From Saprospiraceae bacterium (GTDB lineage Bacteria > Bacteroidota > Bacteroidia > Chitinophagales > Saprospiraceae): a stretch of DNA of 64,000 nt. Shown here piece after piece: positions 56,201-64,000 of the stretch; positions within the stretch are counted from its first letter, which is position 1; each line of letters starts with the position of its first letter. The DNA lies in contig JADJNW010000001.1 in NCBI GenBank assembly GCA_016714085.1, positions 868,001 to 932,000 of the forward strand, in the 5' to 3' direction. Both the position numbers and the translations under genes were made by a program. The notes beneath the pieces were generated by a model. That model made no database searches. It saw only the letters and a program-made list of their open reading frames with translations, and was not told the origin of the DNA.

Positions 56201-56831
56201 TGGGAAACACTTGATAATGAGTTCATTAGAAATTATTATTTCGGTAGAATTGCTTACACGACTTTTGCTACCCCCAATCTAAATGCCTACACTGGCAGCA
56301 GCAGCGGCTTTATCGATTCATACATTGATTTGAATAATTATATCGGTGAAGAAATCCTCATTCGTTTCCGTTTTGGATCGATCGAAGAAGACCCTGGAAA
56401 TCAAGAAACAGCTATTGGCTGGGCGGTGGACGATTTTGAGTTTATGGATATGTACAATTATCAATCAGAGGCTTGCGTCACTTCTCAGCAGGGCGATCAG
56501 GCTTGTGCGATAGCGCCAGAAGGTGGCACGATTGTAAAATCAGGCGTATTTACCAGCACCGAAGATATTGAAAAACAAGCAATTAGCGTTCGTTTATATC
56601 CAAATCCGGCGAGCGATCTTGTCAATCTGTCCATTTCATCAACTCGAACCAAGCGAGGCAAGCATTAGTATTTTTAGTGCAGATGGAAAATTATTGCAAC
56701 AACAAAAAGTCGGTTTACATCTTGATAATCAATTAATTCCGATAAATATTAGCAATCTGCCTGATGGATTTTATTTCGTAGAAGTGAAATCCGGGCAATC
56801 GGTTATCACGAAGAAAATGATTGTTCGATAA
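53294..56831 (+). CDS. M36 fungalysin-like metallopeptidase with PA domain and T9SS tail (frameshifted before the tail)
   Basis: About 1178 aa after correction. ATG 53294 gives a signal peptide (WGIITPSIHAQ). An FTP propeptide (~30-180) precedes the M36 zinc peptidase, with HEYGH (His579, Glu580, His583) and downstream GEGWSDFF. A PA domain is inserted between them (~430-560). After ~790 come a DUF11-like repeat (TYTLTVTNHKEEAASGVVVTD) and a jelly-roll domain (~890-1070). The frame ends at 56668, but the T9SS tail continues in another frame from HQLEPSEAS to KKMIVR (stop 56831). One extra T in TTT 56634-56636 accounts for this. It is an exported broad-specificity protease. Confidence 0.9.
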
Positions 56832-56838
56832 ACTGGCT

Positions 56839-56879
56839 ACTGGTTTCTTGCTTCCAACAACAAGTGACCAGAAACCAGT
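56839..56879. terminator. hairpin between convergent genes
   Basis: Perfect arms ACTGGTTTC (56839-56847) / GAAACCAGT (56871-56879) with a ~23-base loop region. No clear T run on either side, so its terminator role is only probable. Confidence 0.45.
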
Positions 56880-56881
56880 AT

Positions 56882-58294
56882 TTACAAGGCTTCCAACTGT
56901 TTCAGCAACCAATCACGCTCGGCTACACGGTCGGCGCTTGAGATTTGCTGGCGAAGTTTGTCCTTTTGCGCGCTATTATAGGGACTTACGCGTAATAGTT
57001 TTGCGGAGTAGCGAATAAAATTCTGATAATTGGAACGCCCATAACCCATGATTTTCTTGCGTTGCAGGTAGGCGCGCATACTCACGAGCAAGGATTCCAT
57101 CGCATCGATTTCTTCCAATTCGTAATACATTTTAAAGAGCATTACCTTGGCATTCAAGTTGATAAGAATATCGTCGAAATCGGTTTGTGCCAACAAGTGC
57201 ATAGCCGTATCATAATCTTTTTGCTCATAGCGCAAACGAGCAAGATTGAATTGGAAAAAATTTTCCCGATGTTGCGCTTCCAAATAGTCTTTAAAATTAT
57301 GAATAAAATGGTCTAACCATTTGAATTCCTTGAGTTTCAACGAAATAGCAGATACATTAGTAAAAGTATAAGGATCAATCGTGTCGTTTTGAATAAGAAT
57401 TTTCTCCTCTAAGCCGCGCCGATACAATTCAAATGCCTCCCGAAAATATTTTTCTTCCCCAAGATTAAGGCGTCCAATACAATAGTTAATGGCTGCTACA
57501 TAAATGACCTGCGTTTCAGAATTAGGAAACAAATGCCCATTTTGCGTGATTTGCTTTTTCAATTCCTCAAAATACATGGGGTTATCACGTTCAGAAAGCA
57601 TTCGATAGCTATAATAATAAATGGCAATACTCGGCACCTGCATCAAATCGCTGTTGTGTACATATTCAATCAATTCTTTAAGGAAACGCATCTGATAATC
57701 AGCACGATACACCGCTTGGTGTGCCAGCATCAAGCAACTTTGGCGCAGCTTTTCAGCAATAAAAGTCATATCCAAAGCATCCGACACCTCTTGCAGGTTC
57801 ATTTTCTTGGTGGTATGCTCTTTCCCTTCATGAAACATATATTTTTCTTGCTGCAAAAGGTATTCATTGCGCAGATACGCTTCATTGCGATAGGCTGACT
57901 TTTCTTGCAATTCTTCTGATAAGCGCACCGTTTTCAAAAAAACCTTATTCAGCTTTCGCTTGCGGTACACGCCTGCCAAGGTGATCCGCATTTGCACCGG
58001 ATCTTCCTGATATTCTTGCCAAAGCAAGAAGTCTTCGGTTGCTTTAAGCAAAAAATGCATGGTTTGTCGTAGCTTGGCATCATCAAAAGCCTCTTTTGGA
58101 AAGATTTTACTAAAAATTTTCTCTTTTTTTAAGTATCTTTCGTTATCGAGATAATCGCCCCACGTTAAGTATTCAAACAATTGGATCACATCTTCGCGCT
58201 GATTATGGGCAGGAGAATCCAGCCATTTTCGGAGTTCTCGGAGTTCCTTTTTGGAAAAAGTCTTTAGGATTAAAATTAATTGACTATTCTGCAT
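56882..58294 (-). CDS. conserved helical protein of unknown function
   Basis: 470 aa from ATG 58294 (MQNSQLILILKTFSKKEL); a start 27 bases earlier at 58321 is also possible. No signal peptide. The whole sequence is alpha-helical with TPR-like character: many paired helices with Leu/Tyr/Ala spacing, e.g. FNLARLRYEQKDYDTAMHLLAQ. The N-terminus (FSKKELRELRKWLDSPAHNQREDVIQLFEYL) recalls a family I believe is recurrent in Saprospiraceae-like genomes, with no assigned role. It converges on the M36 gene and is divergent from the beta-propeller gene. A protein-protein interaction role is a guess. Confidence 0.75.
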   Translation of the reverse strand: MQNSQLILILKTFSKKELRELRKWLDSPAHNQREDVIQLFEYLTWGDYLDNERYLKKEKIFSKIFPKEAFDDAKLRQTMHFLLKATEDFLLWQEYQEDPVQMRITLAGVYRKRKLNKVFLKTVRLSEELQEKSAYRNEAYLRNEYLLQQEKYMFHEGKEHTTKKMNLQEVSDALDMTFIAEKLRQSCLMLAHQAVYRADYQMRFLKELIEYVHNSDLMQVPSIAIYYYSYRMLSERDNPMYFEELKKQITQNGHLFPNSETQVIYVAAINYCIGRLNLGEEKYFREAFELYRRGLEEKILIQNDTIDPYTFTNVSAISLKLKEFKWLDHFIHNFKDYLEAQHRENFFQFNLARLRYEQKDYDTAMHLLAQTDFDDILINLNAKVMLFKMYYELEEIDAMESLLVSMRAYLQRKKIMGYGRSNYQNFIRYSAKLLRVSPYNSAQKDKLRQQISSADRVAERDWLLKQLEAL

Positions 58295-58514
58295 CAATAA
58301 TTTTTTATTTCTTTTCAACAAATCCCTGTTTTAGGGTAATTTTTTAAAATCTTGGCAATCAATATTTTGAATAAAAATTAAAGTCATGAAGCTCTTCAAA
58401 AATACAGTTTTTTTCATCAACAAATGCTTTTTTTTGTCTTTGTTTTTAAAGATAAAGAGTAACATTTTTGTATTGTCAAAAGAAAACAACAACAAACGAC
58501 CTAAAGAAACACCA

Positions 58515-61456
58515 ATGATGACCAAAAGAGCTGATCGTCCAGTGTTGATTAAAGTCGCTGCTCTTTCAGTGATCATGTTCATGTTGGCGGTTGTTTCGGA
58601 GGTCAAAGGACAAGGTTGGGAAGTTACTTTTGGCGGCGCAAAAGAGGATCAAGGGAAAGCCCTGATTCAGACCAGAGACGGAGGTTTTTTGCTAGTAGGA
58701 TTTAGCGAATCATTTGGCAGCGATAATGATCTTGATGTTTACTTGATTCGCACCGATGTAGATGGCAAAGTTATCTGGTCGCAAGTTTATGACGAGGGTT
58801 TTATAGAGCACGCTTATGATGTGATGGAAACAGAAGATGGAGATTTTTTGATAGTCGGTGACATTAACACCGTAGGTACTCAAAGAAATATCTATCTCCT
58901 CAAAGTGAATGCATCTGGTAAGCAAATGTGGAGTCGCCAGTTTGGTAATAGTACTACCAGCCAACGCGGAGAAGAAATCGTAAAGGCAGTAGATGGTGGT
59001 TATGTTATCATAGGAAGTACAAACGACACGCCAACTGGTAAATTCGACATTTTGCTTCTCAAAGTAGATGAGAATGGTAACCAGATGTGGGAAAAAAAGT
59101 ACGGCGGTGCAAAGGATGATGAAGGTAGGGCGATTGTGCAGTTTGAAGATGGCTATGTGTTTACTGGCTATTCGGATAACACCGCTCCAGGCAGCTTCGA
59201 CCGCGATATCGTAGTGTACAAAGTAAATGCCAATGGAGATCCAATCAAATACTTCCGTGATTCTACGACAGAAAGCGAAGAAGCATACGATATCATCACC
59301 ACAAGGGATGGCGGGATTTTGGTAGCAGGTAAAAAATATGATAGCAGTAATTTTTATCTTCTAAAACTAAGAGATACGCTGTCAACCATTTTTGCGGAAG
59401 CGCATGATGTAAATGGTTTTGGCGATGAAGCTTTTGGAGTTGTAGAATTAAACGATGGGAGTCTAGTCGTTACAGGCATTACGGAGGTTGACAGTCAGAA
59501 TTTAGGTGTACTCATTGCTAAATGTGACAGTAATGGAGAGCTCATTTGGAAGAGGAATTTAGGAGAGAAAAAGCGTACCGACTATGGAGAGGCGATCGTA
59601 GCAACGAATGATGGAGGCTTTGCAGTAGCAGGTTATACAGCGCTTGGTGATGGTGCCTTTATCAATGATGTGCTTTTGATTAAAACAGACCCAGAAGGAA
59701 ACACAATAACCAACTTCATATCTGGACAAGTTTATTACGACAAAGATGGTGCGTGTGACTTTGATCCAGGAGACGAGCCGCTAAAAGAGTGGCTAATAAG
59801 AGTTGACAAGACAACAGGGGAAAACAAAACCTATTTTGGAACAACCGATGAAAACGGGCGATACAGAATACTGGTAGACACTGGAAGATACAATGTAAAA
59901 GTATTACCGGTGAATGAATACTGGGAAACCTGCATCTCCGGTGGATATAACATCAACCTAACCAACTTCTATGACACAACCAGCCTGAATTTTCCGGCTT
60001 TTGTAGCTCAGGCTTGCCCATATCTTGAGGTTGATGTATCCACACCTTTTTTAGCTGTTTGCTCTGATGTAGAATATACAGTCGCCTATTGCAACGTAGG
60101 TACTGCCGAAGCGTCAGATGCTTATGTGGAAGTGACACTGGATGATAAGTTGACTTATATTTCATCAAGTATCACTCCCACAAGCCAGAATGGAAATACT
60201 TATACTTATAATTTGGGTGACCTGGAAATTTCCGAATGTGGGAGTTTCACCATCCAAACAAGAATGGGATGCGAAGGCATCGCCATTGGACAAGCGACAC
60301 TGGTAAGCGCACATATTTATCCTGATACGGTTTGCTTAGAACCAGGACCAGAATGGGACGGATCAAGCATCATTGTAAGCGGAAGATGTGAACAGGATAC
60401 GGTCAGTTTTAGAATTGCCAATATCGGTCGAAACGACATGACACGTCCTTCCCGATATTACATCGTACAGGATGTGGTGATTCTGAGAAATGCTGTTCCA
60501 TTCCAACTTGGATCGCAGCAAGAAGAATCTATCTCTTTGCCGGATAACGGAGCGACTTATCGCTTAATTGCTGAACAGTCAGTAGATCATCCTGGCAGAA
60601 GCTACCCAACCGTAGCGATAGAAGGATGTGCAGAAGATGGACAAGATCCAAACAGTATATCAAAAGGATTTGTAATACAGTTTCCTGAAAACGATCGGGA
60701 TAACTTCGTTGACATAGACGTACAAGAGGTAATCGGTTTAACAGAAAAAGTTGAAATGAGAGGCTATCCCAAAGGCTATCGAGATTCGTTGATAGCAGCC
60801 AATACCGAGATCACATACAAAATTTTCTTTAAGAATACAGGAACCGATACCGTGTCAAGAGTGGTCATTCGGGACACCTTGCCCGAGAGCTTGGACATTA
60901 CCACTTTTGTGAAAGGATCAAGCAGCCATCCGTACAGCTACGAAATTTATGGGGATGGTGTTCTGAAAATCACTCTTGAAGATGTACAATTGTTACCAAA
61001 CGGCGGCGTAGATGAAACTTCAAACTGGGGGTTTGTTAATTTCCGAATCGCCCAAAAACCGAATAACCCAACAAAAACTACAATAACCAACAACGCTGCC
61101 GTTTATTTTGACTTAGAAGCACCGGTAATGACCAACAAGGTCAAGCATGTAGTAGGACAGTTTCCAGATTTTCTGGTATCTGTGAAGCCAGGGCCGTTTT
61201 CATGCCGGATGTAACAATAAAGGTTTATCCGAACCCGTTTGCAGAGTCTGCAACCTTTGATATCGAAGGACGGGATTTTAAAACGGTAAATTTTACCCTG
61301 TTTGATGTAACAGGACGCGTAATTGAAAGTAAAAAATTCGTCGGTAATCAATTTATATATTATCGGAACCAAAATATCCCAGCCGGACATTATACTTTCC
61401 GGTTGGAATCTGAAGGACAGCTGATTAGCAGCGGAAAATTAATTATGGTACGATAA
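58515..61456 (+). CDS. secreted beta-propeller protein with DUF11-like domains and T9SS tail (frameshifted before the tail)
   Basis: About 980 aa after correction. The start at ATG 58515 gives a signal peptide (MLAVVSEVKGQ); the frame extends up to 58386 but adds a non-signal segment. Residues ~35-400 are beta-propeller repeats (DGGFLLVGFSES...D.YLIRTD.DGKVIWSQ), each ~50 residues. A prealbumin-like domain (GQVYYDKDGACDFDPGDEPL) and DUF11-like domains (VEYTVAYCNVGTAEASDAYVEVTLDD; ITYKIFFKNTGTDTVSRVVIRDTLPE) follow. The frame stops at 61214, yet VFMPDVTIKVYPNPF to KLIMVR follows in another frame to 61456. One G is missing from GGG at 61191-61193. Exported surface protein, function unknown. Confidence 0.87.
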
Positions 61457-61478
61457 TCATAATCCCACAAACCGGCAG

Positions 61479-61502
61479 TTCCCCGCTGAAGTGAGCGGGG
61501 AA
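61479..61502 (+). terminator. hairpin after the beta-propeller gene
   Basis: TTCCCCGCT (61479-61487) / AGCGGGGAA (61494-61502), loop GAAGTG, followed by CACTTTT. It lies 22 bases after the stop. Confidence 0.6.
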
Positions 61503-61608
61503 CACTTTTAAAATGACAGTTGAACAAACTAAAAATAAAAAAGATTCGTTTTTAAGAATTAGGTCGTCTTATTATTTTCATGAGATTATGATTTGTTATT
61601 AGCGAGAG

Positions 61609-61639
61609 GCCGCATCGAAAACCGATGCGGCTTTTTTTT
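61609..61639 (+). terminator. rho-independent terminator
   Basis: GCCGCATCG (61609-61617) / CGATGCGGC (61623-61631) followed by eight T. Confidence 0.9.
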
Positions 61640-61848
61640 ATGCCTTTTCTAAATGTAAATTCAGTGCTCCAGTGTACTGCCGAGTCGCCTTCAATTGATA
61701 GATTTCAAATTCATAGTAATTATCATATCAAGTTATTCGAGCTTGAAAATCGTTTTCATTTCTAATAAAATTACCCGCGAATTTTTAAAAGCGAGAAAGT
61801 TCCAAAGACAAAAAAATAAGTGTTATATTTACATTTATAAAATAAAGG

Positions 61849-61856
61849 TATTTTTG
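61849..61856 (+). promoter_or_regulatory. galK promoter core TATTTTTG
   Basis: Exact TAnnTTTG match, but no clear TTG upstream at normal spacing. The predicted start near 61863 gives a leader of ~115 nt before galK. Confidence 0.45.
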
Positions 61857-61911
61857 ACGCTTATCGTCATTCAAAAGCCAATTTTTATTAGTTTCATACA
61901 TTACTAAGGTG

Positions 61912-61948
61912 GGCAAGGTTTCCTCAAACTCGAGGCCTTGCCTTTTTT
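61912..61948 (+). terminator. intrinsic terminator inside the galK leader (possible attenuator)
   Basis: GGCAAGG (61912-61918) / CCTTGCC (61936-61942) with an inner CCTC/GAGG pairing, followed by six T. It ends 31 bases before the galK ATG and lies downstream of the only nearby promoter core. Confidence 0.75.
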
Positions 61949-61979
61949 ATGAGCAATGGATGGTGTTTAAAAGTTGAAT

Positions 61980-63125
61980 ATGGAGACGCTTGATAAGGAA
62001 AAAATTATTCATGCTTCGATTGTAGTGCAATCGCCGGGAAGAATTAACATAATTGGTGAACATACAGATTATAATGATGGCTTTGTGCTGCCCGCAGCTG
62101 TTGATAAAAATATGATAGCACGCCTGAAACGCAATGAATCTGCTTCTCATTGCAAGATTAAAGCCCTCAATCTTCAAGCGTGTTTTTCTTTTGATTTGCA
62201 ACATTTTTCCAGAACAAGTAATGGTTGGCAAAATTATATCCTGGGCGTAGTGCATGAATTACAGCAACTTGGCGCGCAAATGCAGGGCTTCGATTGCGAA
62301 ATTGAAGGCGACGTGCCCATCGGCAGCGGCATGAGTTCTTCGGCGGCTTTGGAGTGTAGCGTTGCCTATGCTTTAAATGAATTATTCGATCTGGGTTTTG
62401 ATAAATTTCAACTAATTAAGTCGGCGCAGCGTGCGGAGCATCATTTTGTAGGTACGAAATGCGGCATCATGGATCAGTTCGCTAGCATGATGGGCAAAAA
62501 AGGGCAGGTGATTTTATTAGATTGTCGCTCTTTGGAATATCATTATTTCCCATTGGATTTGGGCGATTACCAAATTTTGTTGTTGAATACAAACGTTTCG
62601 CATTCGCTGGCTTCCTCCGAATACAATACCCGTCGGGCGGAATGTGAGGAAGGGGTGGGCATTTTGCAAGAAACATACCCTGATATCAAAAATCTTCGAG
62701 ATATAAATATGGAGCAATTATTACATTCCAAACATCAAATGCCTAAAACAATTTTTCAGCGTTGCCACCACGTTATTACTGAAAATCAGCGTGTTATAGA
62801 CGCTACTCAAGCCCTCCAAAATGGGAATTTACATCAACTTGGTGAATTAATATATCATTCGCATTTTAGTTTGCAATATGATTATGAAGTGAGTTGCCCT
62901 GAACTGGATTTTTTGGTAGCCCAAACCCAAGATAAAGATTATATACTCGGTGCCAGAATGATGGGCGGTGGATTTGGCGGCTGCACAATTAATATTATTA
63001 AAAAGACTAAATTAGAAAGATTTGTAAATCATGTTTCTACAATTTATCAAAATCGATTTGACATTAATTTAACGCCTTATACAGTTTCCATCGAAGATGG
63101 GACAAGCGAATTAAAAAGTTTGTAA
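61980..63125 (+). CDS. galK: galactokinase
   Basis: 381 aa from ATG 61980; an in-frame TTG two codons earlier is not needed. It phosphorylates galactose at C1 in the Leloir pathway, cytoplasmic. The galactose-binding signature GRINIIGEHTDYNDG is at 20-34, the GHMP ATP loop PIGSGMSSSAALE at 113-125 and the third motif MGGGFGGC near the C-terminus. CGIMDQFAS carries the expected catalytic Asp. galT starts 18 bases after the stop, so the two form an operon. A terminator just upstream in the leader suggests attenuation control. Confidence 0.96.
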   Translation: METLDKEKIIHASIVVQSPGRINIIGEHTDYNDGFVLPAAVDKNMIARLKRNESASHCKIKALNLQACFSFDLQHFSRTSNGWQNYILGVVHELQQLGAQMQGFDCEIEGDVPIGSGMSSSAALECSVAYALNELFDLGFDKFQLIKSAQRAEHHFVGTKCGIMDQFASMMGKKGQVILLDCRSLEYHYFPLDLGDYQILLLNTNVSHSLASSEYNTRRAECEEGVGILQETYPDIKNLRDINMEQLLHSKHQMPKTIFQRCHHVITENQRVIDATQALQNGNLHQLGELIYHSHFSLQYDYEVSCPELDFLVAQTQDKDYILGARMMGGGFGGCTINIIKKTKLERFVNHVSTIYQNRFDINLTPYTVSIEDGTSELKSL

Positions 63126-63143
63126 ACTCCAAAATATTATGAT

Positions 63144-64000
63144 ATGTTGGATTTTGCTGAACATCCGCATCGCCGATACAATATCCTCACAGGAGAGTGG
63201 GTCTTGGTTTCGCCGCATCGAGCAAAACGCCCATGGCAAGGTAAGATAGAGGTAATTACACTTGCAAAACAAGCATCATATGATCCCAATTGTTATCTCT
63301 GTCCCGGCAATACCCGCGCAGGTGGGCATCAAAATCCAGATTACCAGCATACATTCGTTTTTACCAATGATTTCGCGGCATTGAAGCCCGATGGCAGTAG
63401 CGATTTATTTGAAAATGGTTTGCTCAAAGCCCAGGGCGAGCGCGGCATCTGTCGCGTGGTGTGCTTCTCGCCGGATCATTCGCTCACGCTGCCCGACATG
63501 GAAATAGATGCTATTGAAAAAGTGGTGGATTTATGGCAGCAGGAATACCTTACGCTTGGCGCGCTGGACTTCATCAATCATGTTCAAATTTTTGAAAATA
63601 AAGGCGAGATGATGGGTTGCAGCAATCCGCATCCGCATGGGCAAATTTGGGCGCAAACTTCTATTCCTCAGGAAGTTACAAGAAAGTCCAAACGACAATT
63701 ACAATATTGGCAAGCAACAAATAGAAGCCTTTTGCAAGATTATTTAAAACAGGAATTGAACGAAGCAATACGCTTGATTTGTCAAAATGAACATTTCGTG
63801 GCGCTGGTGCCATTCTGGGCCGTCTGGCCATACGAAACGATGATAATTCCCAAGCGACATTTGCAGCATATTGGTCAGATGAAAAACATTGAAAAACAAG
63901 CATTTGCAGCTATTTTGAAAGATTTGACACAGCGTTTTGATCGAGTATTTGATACTTCCTTTCCTTATTCAGCGGGCATTCATCAAAGCCCCACCGATGG
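63144..64000 (+). CDS. galT: galactose-1-phosphate uridylyltransferase (3' end outside window)
   Basis: The first 285 residues are visible; the frame is open to the right edge. It transfers UMP from UDP-glucose to galactose-1-phosphate in the Leloir pathway. The N-terminal RRYNILTGEWVLVSPHRAKRPWQG, the zinc-type CYLCPGN, and the active-site HPHGQIW with nucleophile His165 (preceded by SNP) identify GalT, along with the late WPYETMIIPKRHLQHI. Start ATG 63144 lies 18 bases after galK; another ATG at 63139 is out of frame. Confidence 0.95.
   Translation, partial: MLDFAEHPHRRYNILTGEWVLVSPHRAKRPWQGKIEVITLAKQASYDPNCYLCPGNTRAGGHQNPDYQHTFVFTNDFAALKPDGSSDLFENGLLKAQGERGICRVVCFSPDHSLTLPDMEIDAIEKVVDLWQQEYLTLGALDFINHVQIFENKGEMMGCSNPHPHGQIWAQTSIPQEVTRKSKRQLQYWQATNRSLLQDYLKQELNEAIRLICQNEHFVALVPFWAVWPYETMIIPKRHLQHIGQMKNIEKQAFAAILKDLTQRFDRVFDTSFPYSAGIHQSPTD

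Larger units (their letters stand above)
61457..61979. other. intergenic region with terminators and the galK leader
   Basis: Holds a hairpin and a terminator for the upstream gene (61479-61502, 61609-61639), a TATTTTTG promoter core (61849-61856), and a further intrinsic terminator (61912-61948) between that promoter and galK. No gene is seen. Confidence 0.6.

Noticed and set aside
56634..61193. Phase-variable switching of T9SS tails by frameshift in two secreted proteins (56634-56636 and 61191-61193)
   Set aside because: Attractive because both shifts fall just before the sorting tail, but the tracts are only 3 bases long and similar shifts hit unrelated genes; sequence error is simpler.

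Overview
The window looks like a chromosome segment of a Bacteroidota member, most likely from the Saprospiraceae (Haliscomenobacter/Lewinella-like). Evidence is the type IX secretion (T9SS) sorting tails on many large secreted proteins, a PorP/SprF protein beside an SprB-repeat protein, a SusC/SusD pair, and promoters of the Bacteroidota type (TTTG, about 20 nt, TAnnTTTG). Base composition is moderately AT-rich and Shine-Dalgarno sequences are mostly absent.

Layout. 1-5.3 kb: tail of a membrane protein, an initiator tRNA, a secreted lysyl-oxidase-like protein with dockerin and T9SS tail, a thiolase and a Uma2-like protein. 5.3-6.3 kb: a gene-free stretch with minus-strand terminators and structured sequence. 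6.3-18.8 kb: minus-strand surface cluster: a 2067-aa adhesin, a small cohesin protein, a 1420-aa protein with four cohesin-like domains and nine SprB repeats, and its PorP/SprF partner. 19.5-25.4 kb: a four-helix-bundle (IVP/S23 family) gene enclosed by inverted low-complexity repeats, an orphan NarL-type regulator, a broken LpxL-type acyltransferase, an alpha/beta hydrolase and a FadH-type dienoyl-CoA reductase. 26.4-33.7 kb: an animal-type heme peroxidase with the same dockerin/cohesin/T9SS tail as the big adhesin, then a beta-barrel protein with eleven Ig-like repeats. 33.9-38.6 kb: SusD and a frameshifted SusC. 39.2-44.3 kb: a broken outer-membrane protein gene followed by two VapBC-type toxin-antitoxin cassettes, each ending in a copy of that gene's 3' end. 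44.3-50 kb: GH29 fucosidase, nucleoside hydrolase, WG-repeat lipoprotein, M28 peptidase. 50-53 kb: GNAT acetyltransferase, MarR regulator and S24/XRE repressor with visible operators, RlmB. 53.3-64 kb: M36 metallopeptidase, a helical protein, a beta-propeller secreted protein, then galK and the start of galT.

Two themes stand out. First, three otherwise unrelated exported proteins (lysyl oxidase, heme peroxidase, giant adhesin) share a dockerin - cohesin-like - T9SS tail, and cohesin-rich surface proteins are encoded nearby. This suggests a surface-anchored, oxidatively cross-linked extracellular matrix (inference). Second, the toxin-antitoxin cassettes at 42.6-44.25 kb carry copies of the 3' end of the gene they sit behind, as if each insertion brought or duplicated that end.

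Caution: eight genes carry single-base frameshifts, several of them at short homopolymers, and one of these also has an internal deletion. This may reflect long-read consensus errors rather than biology.
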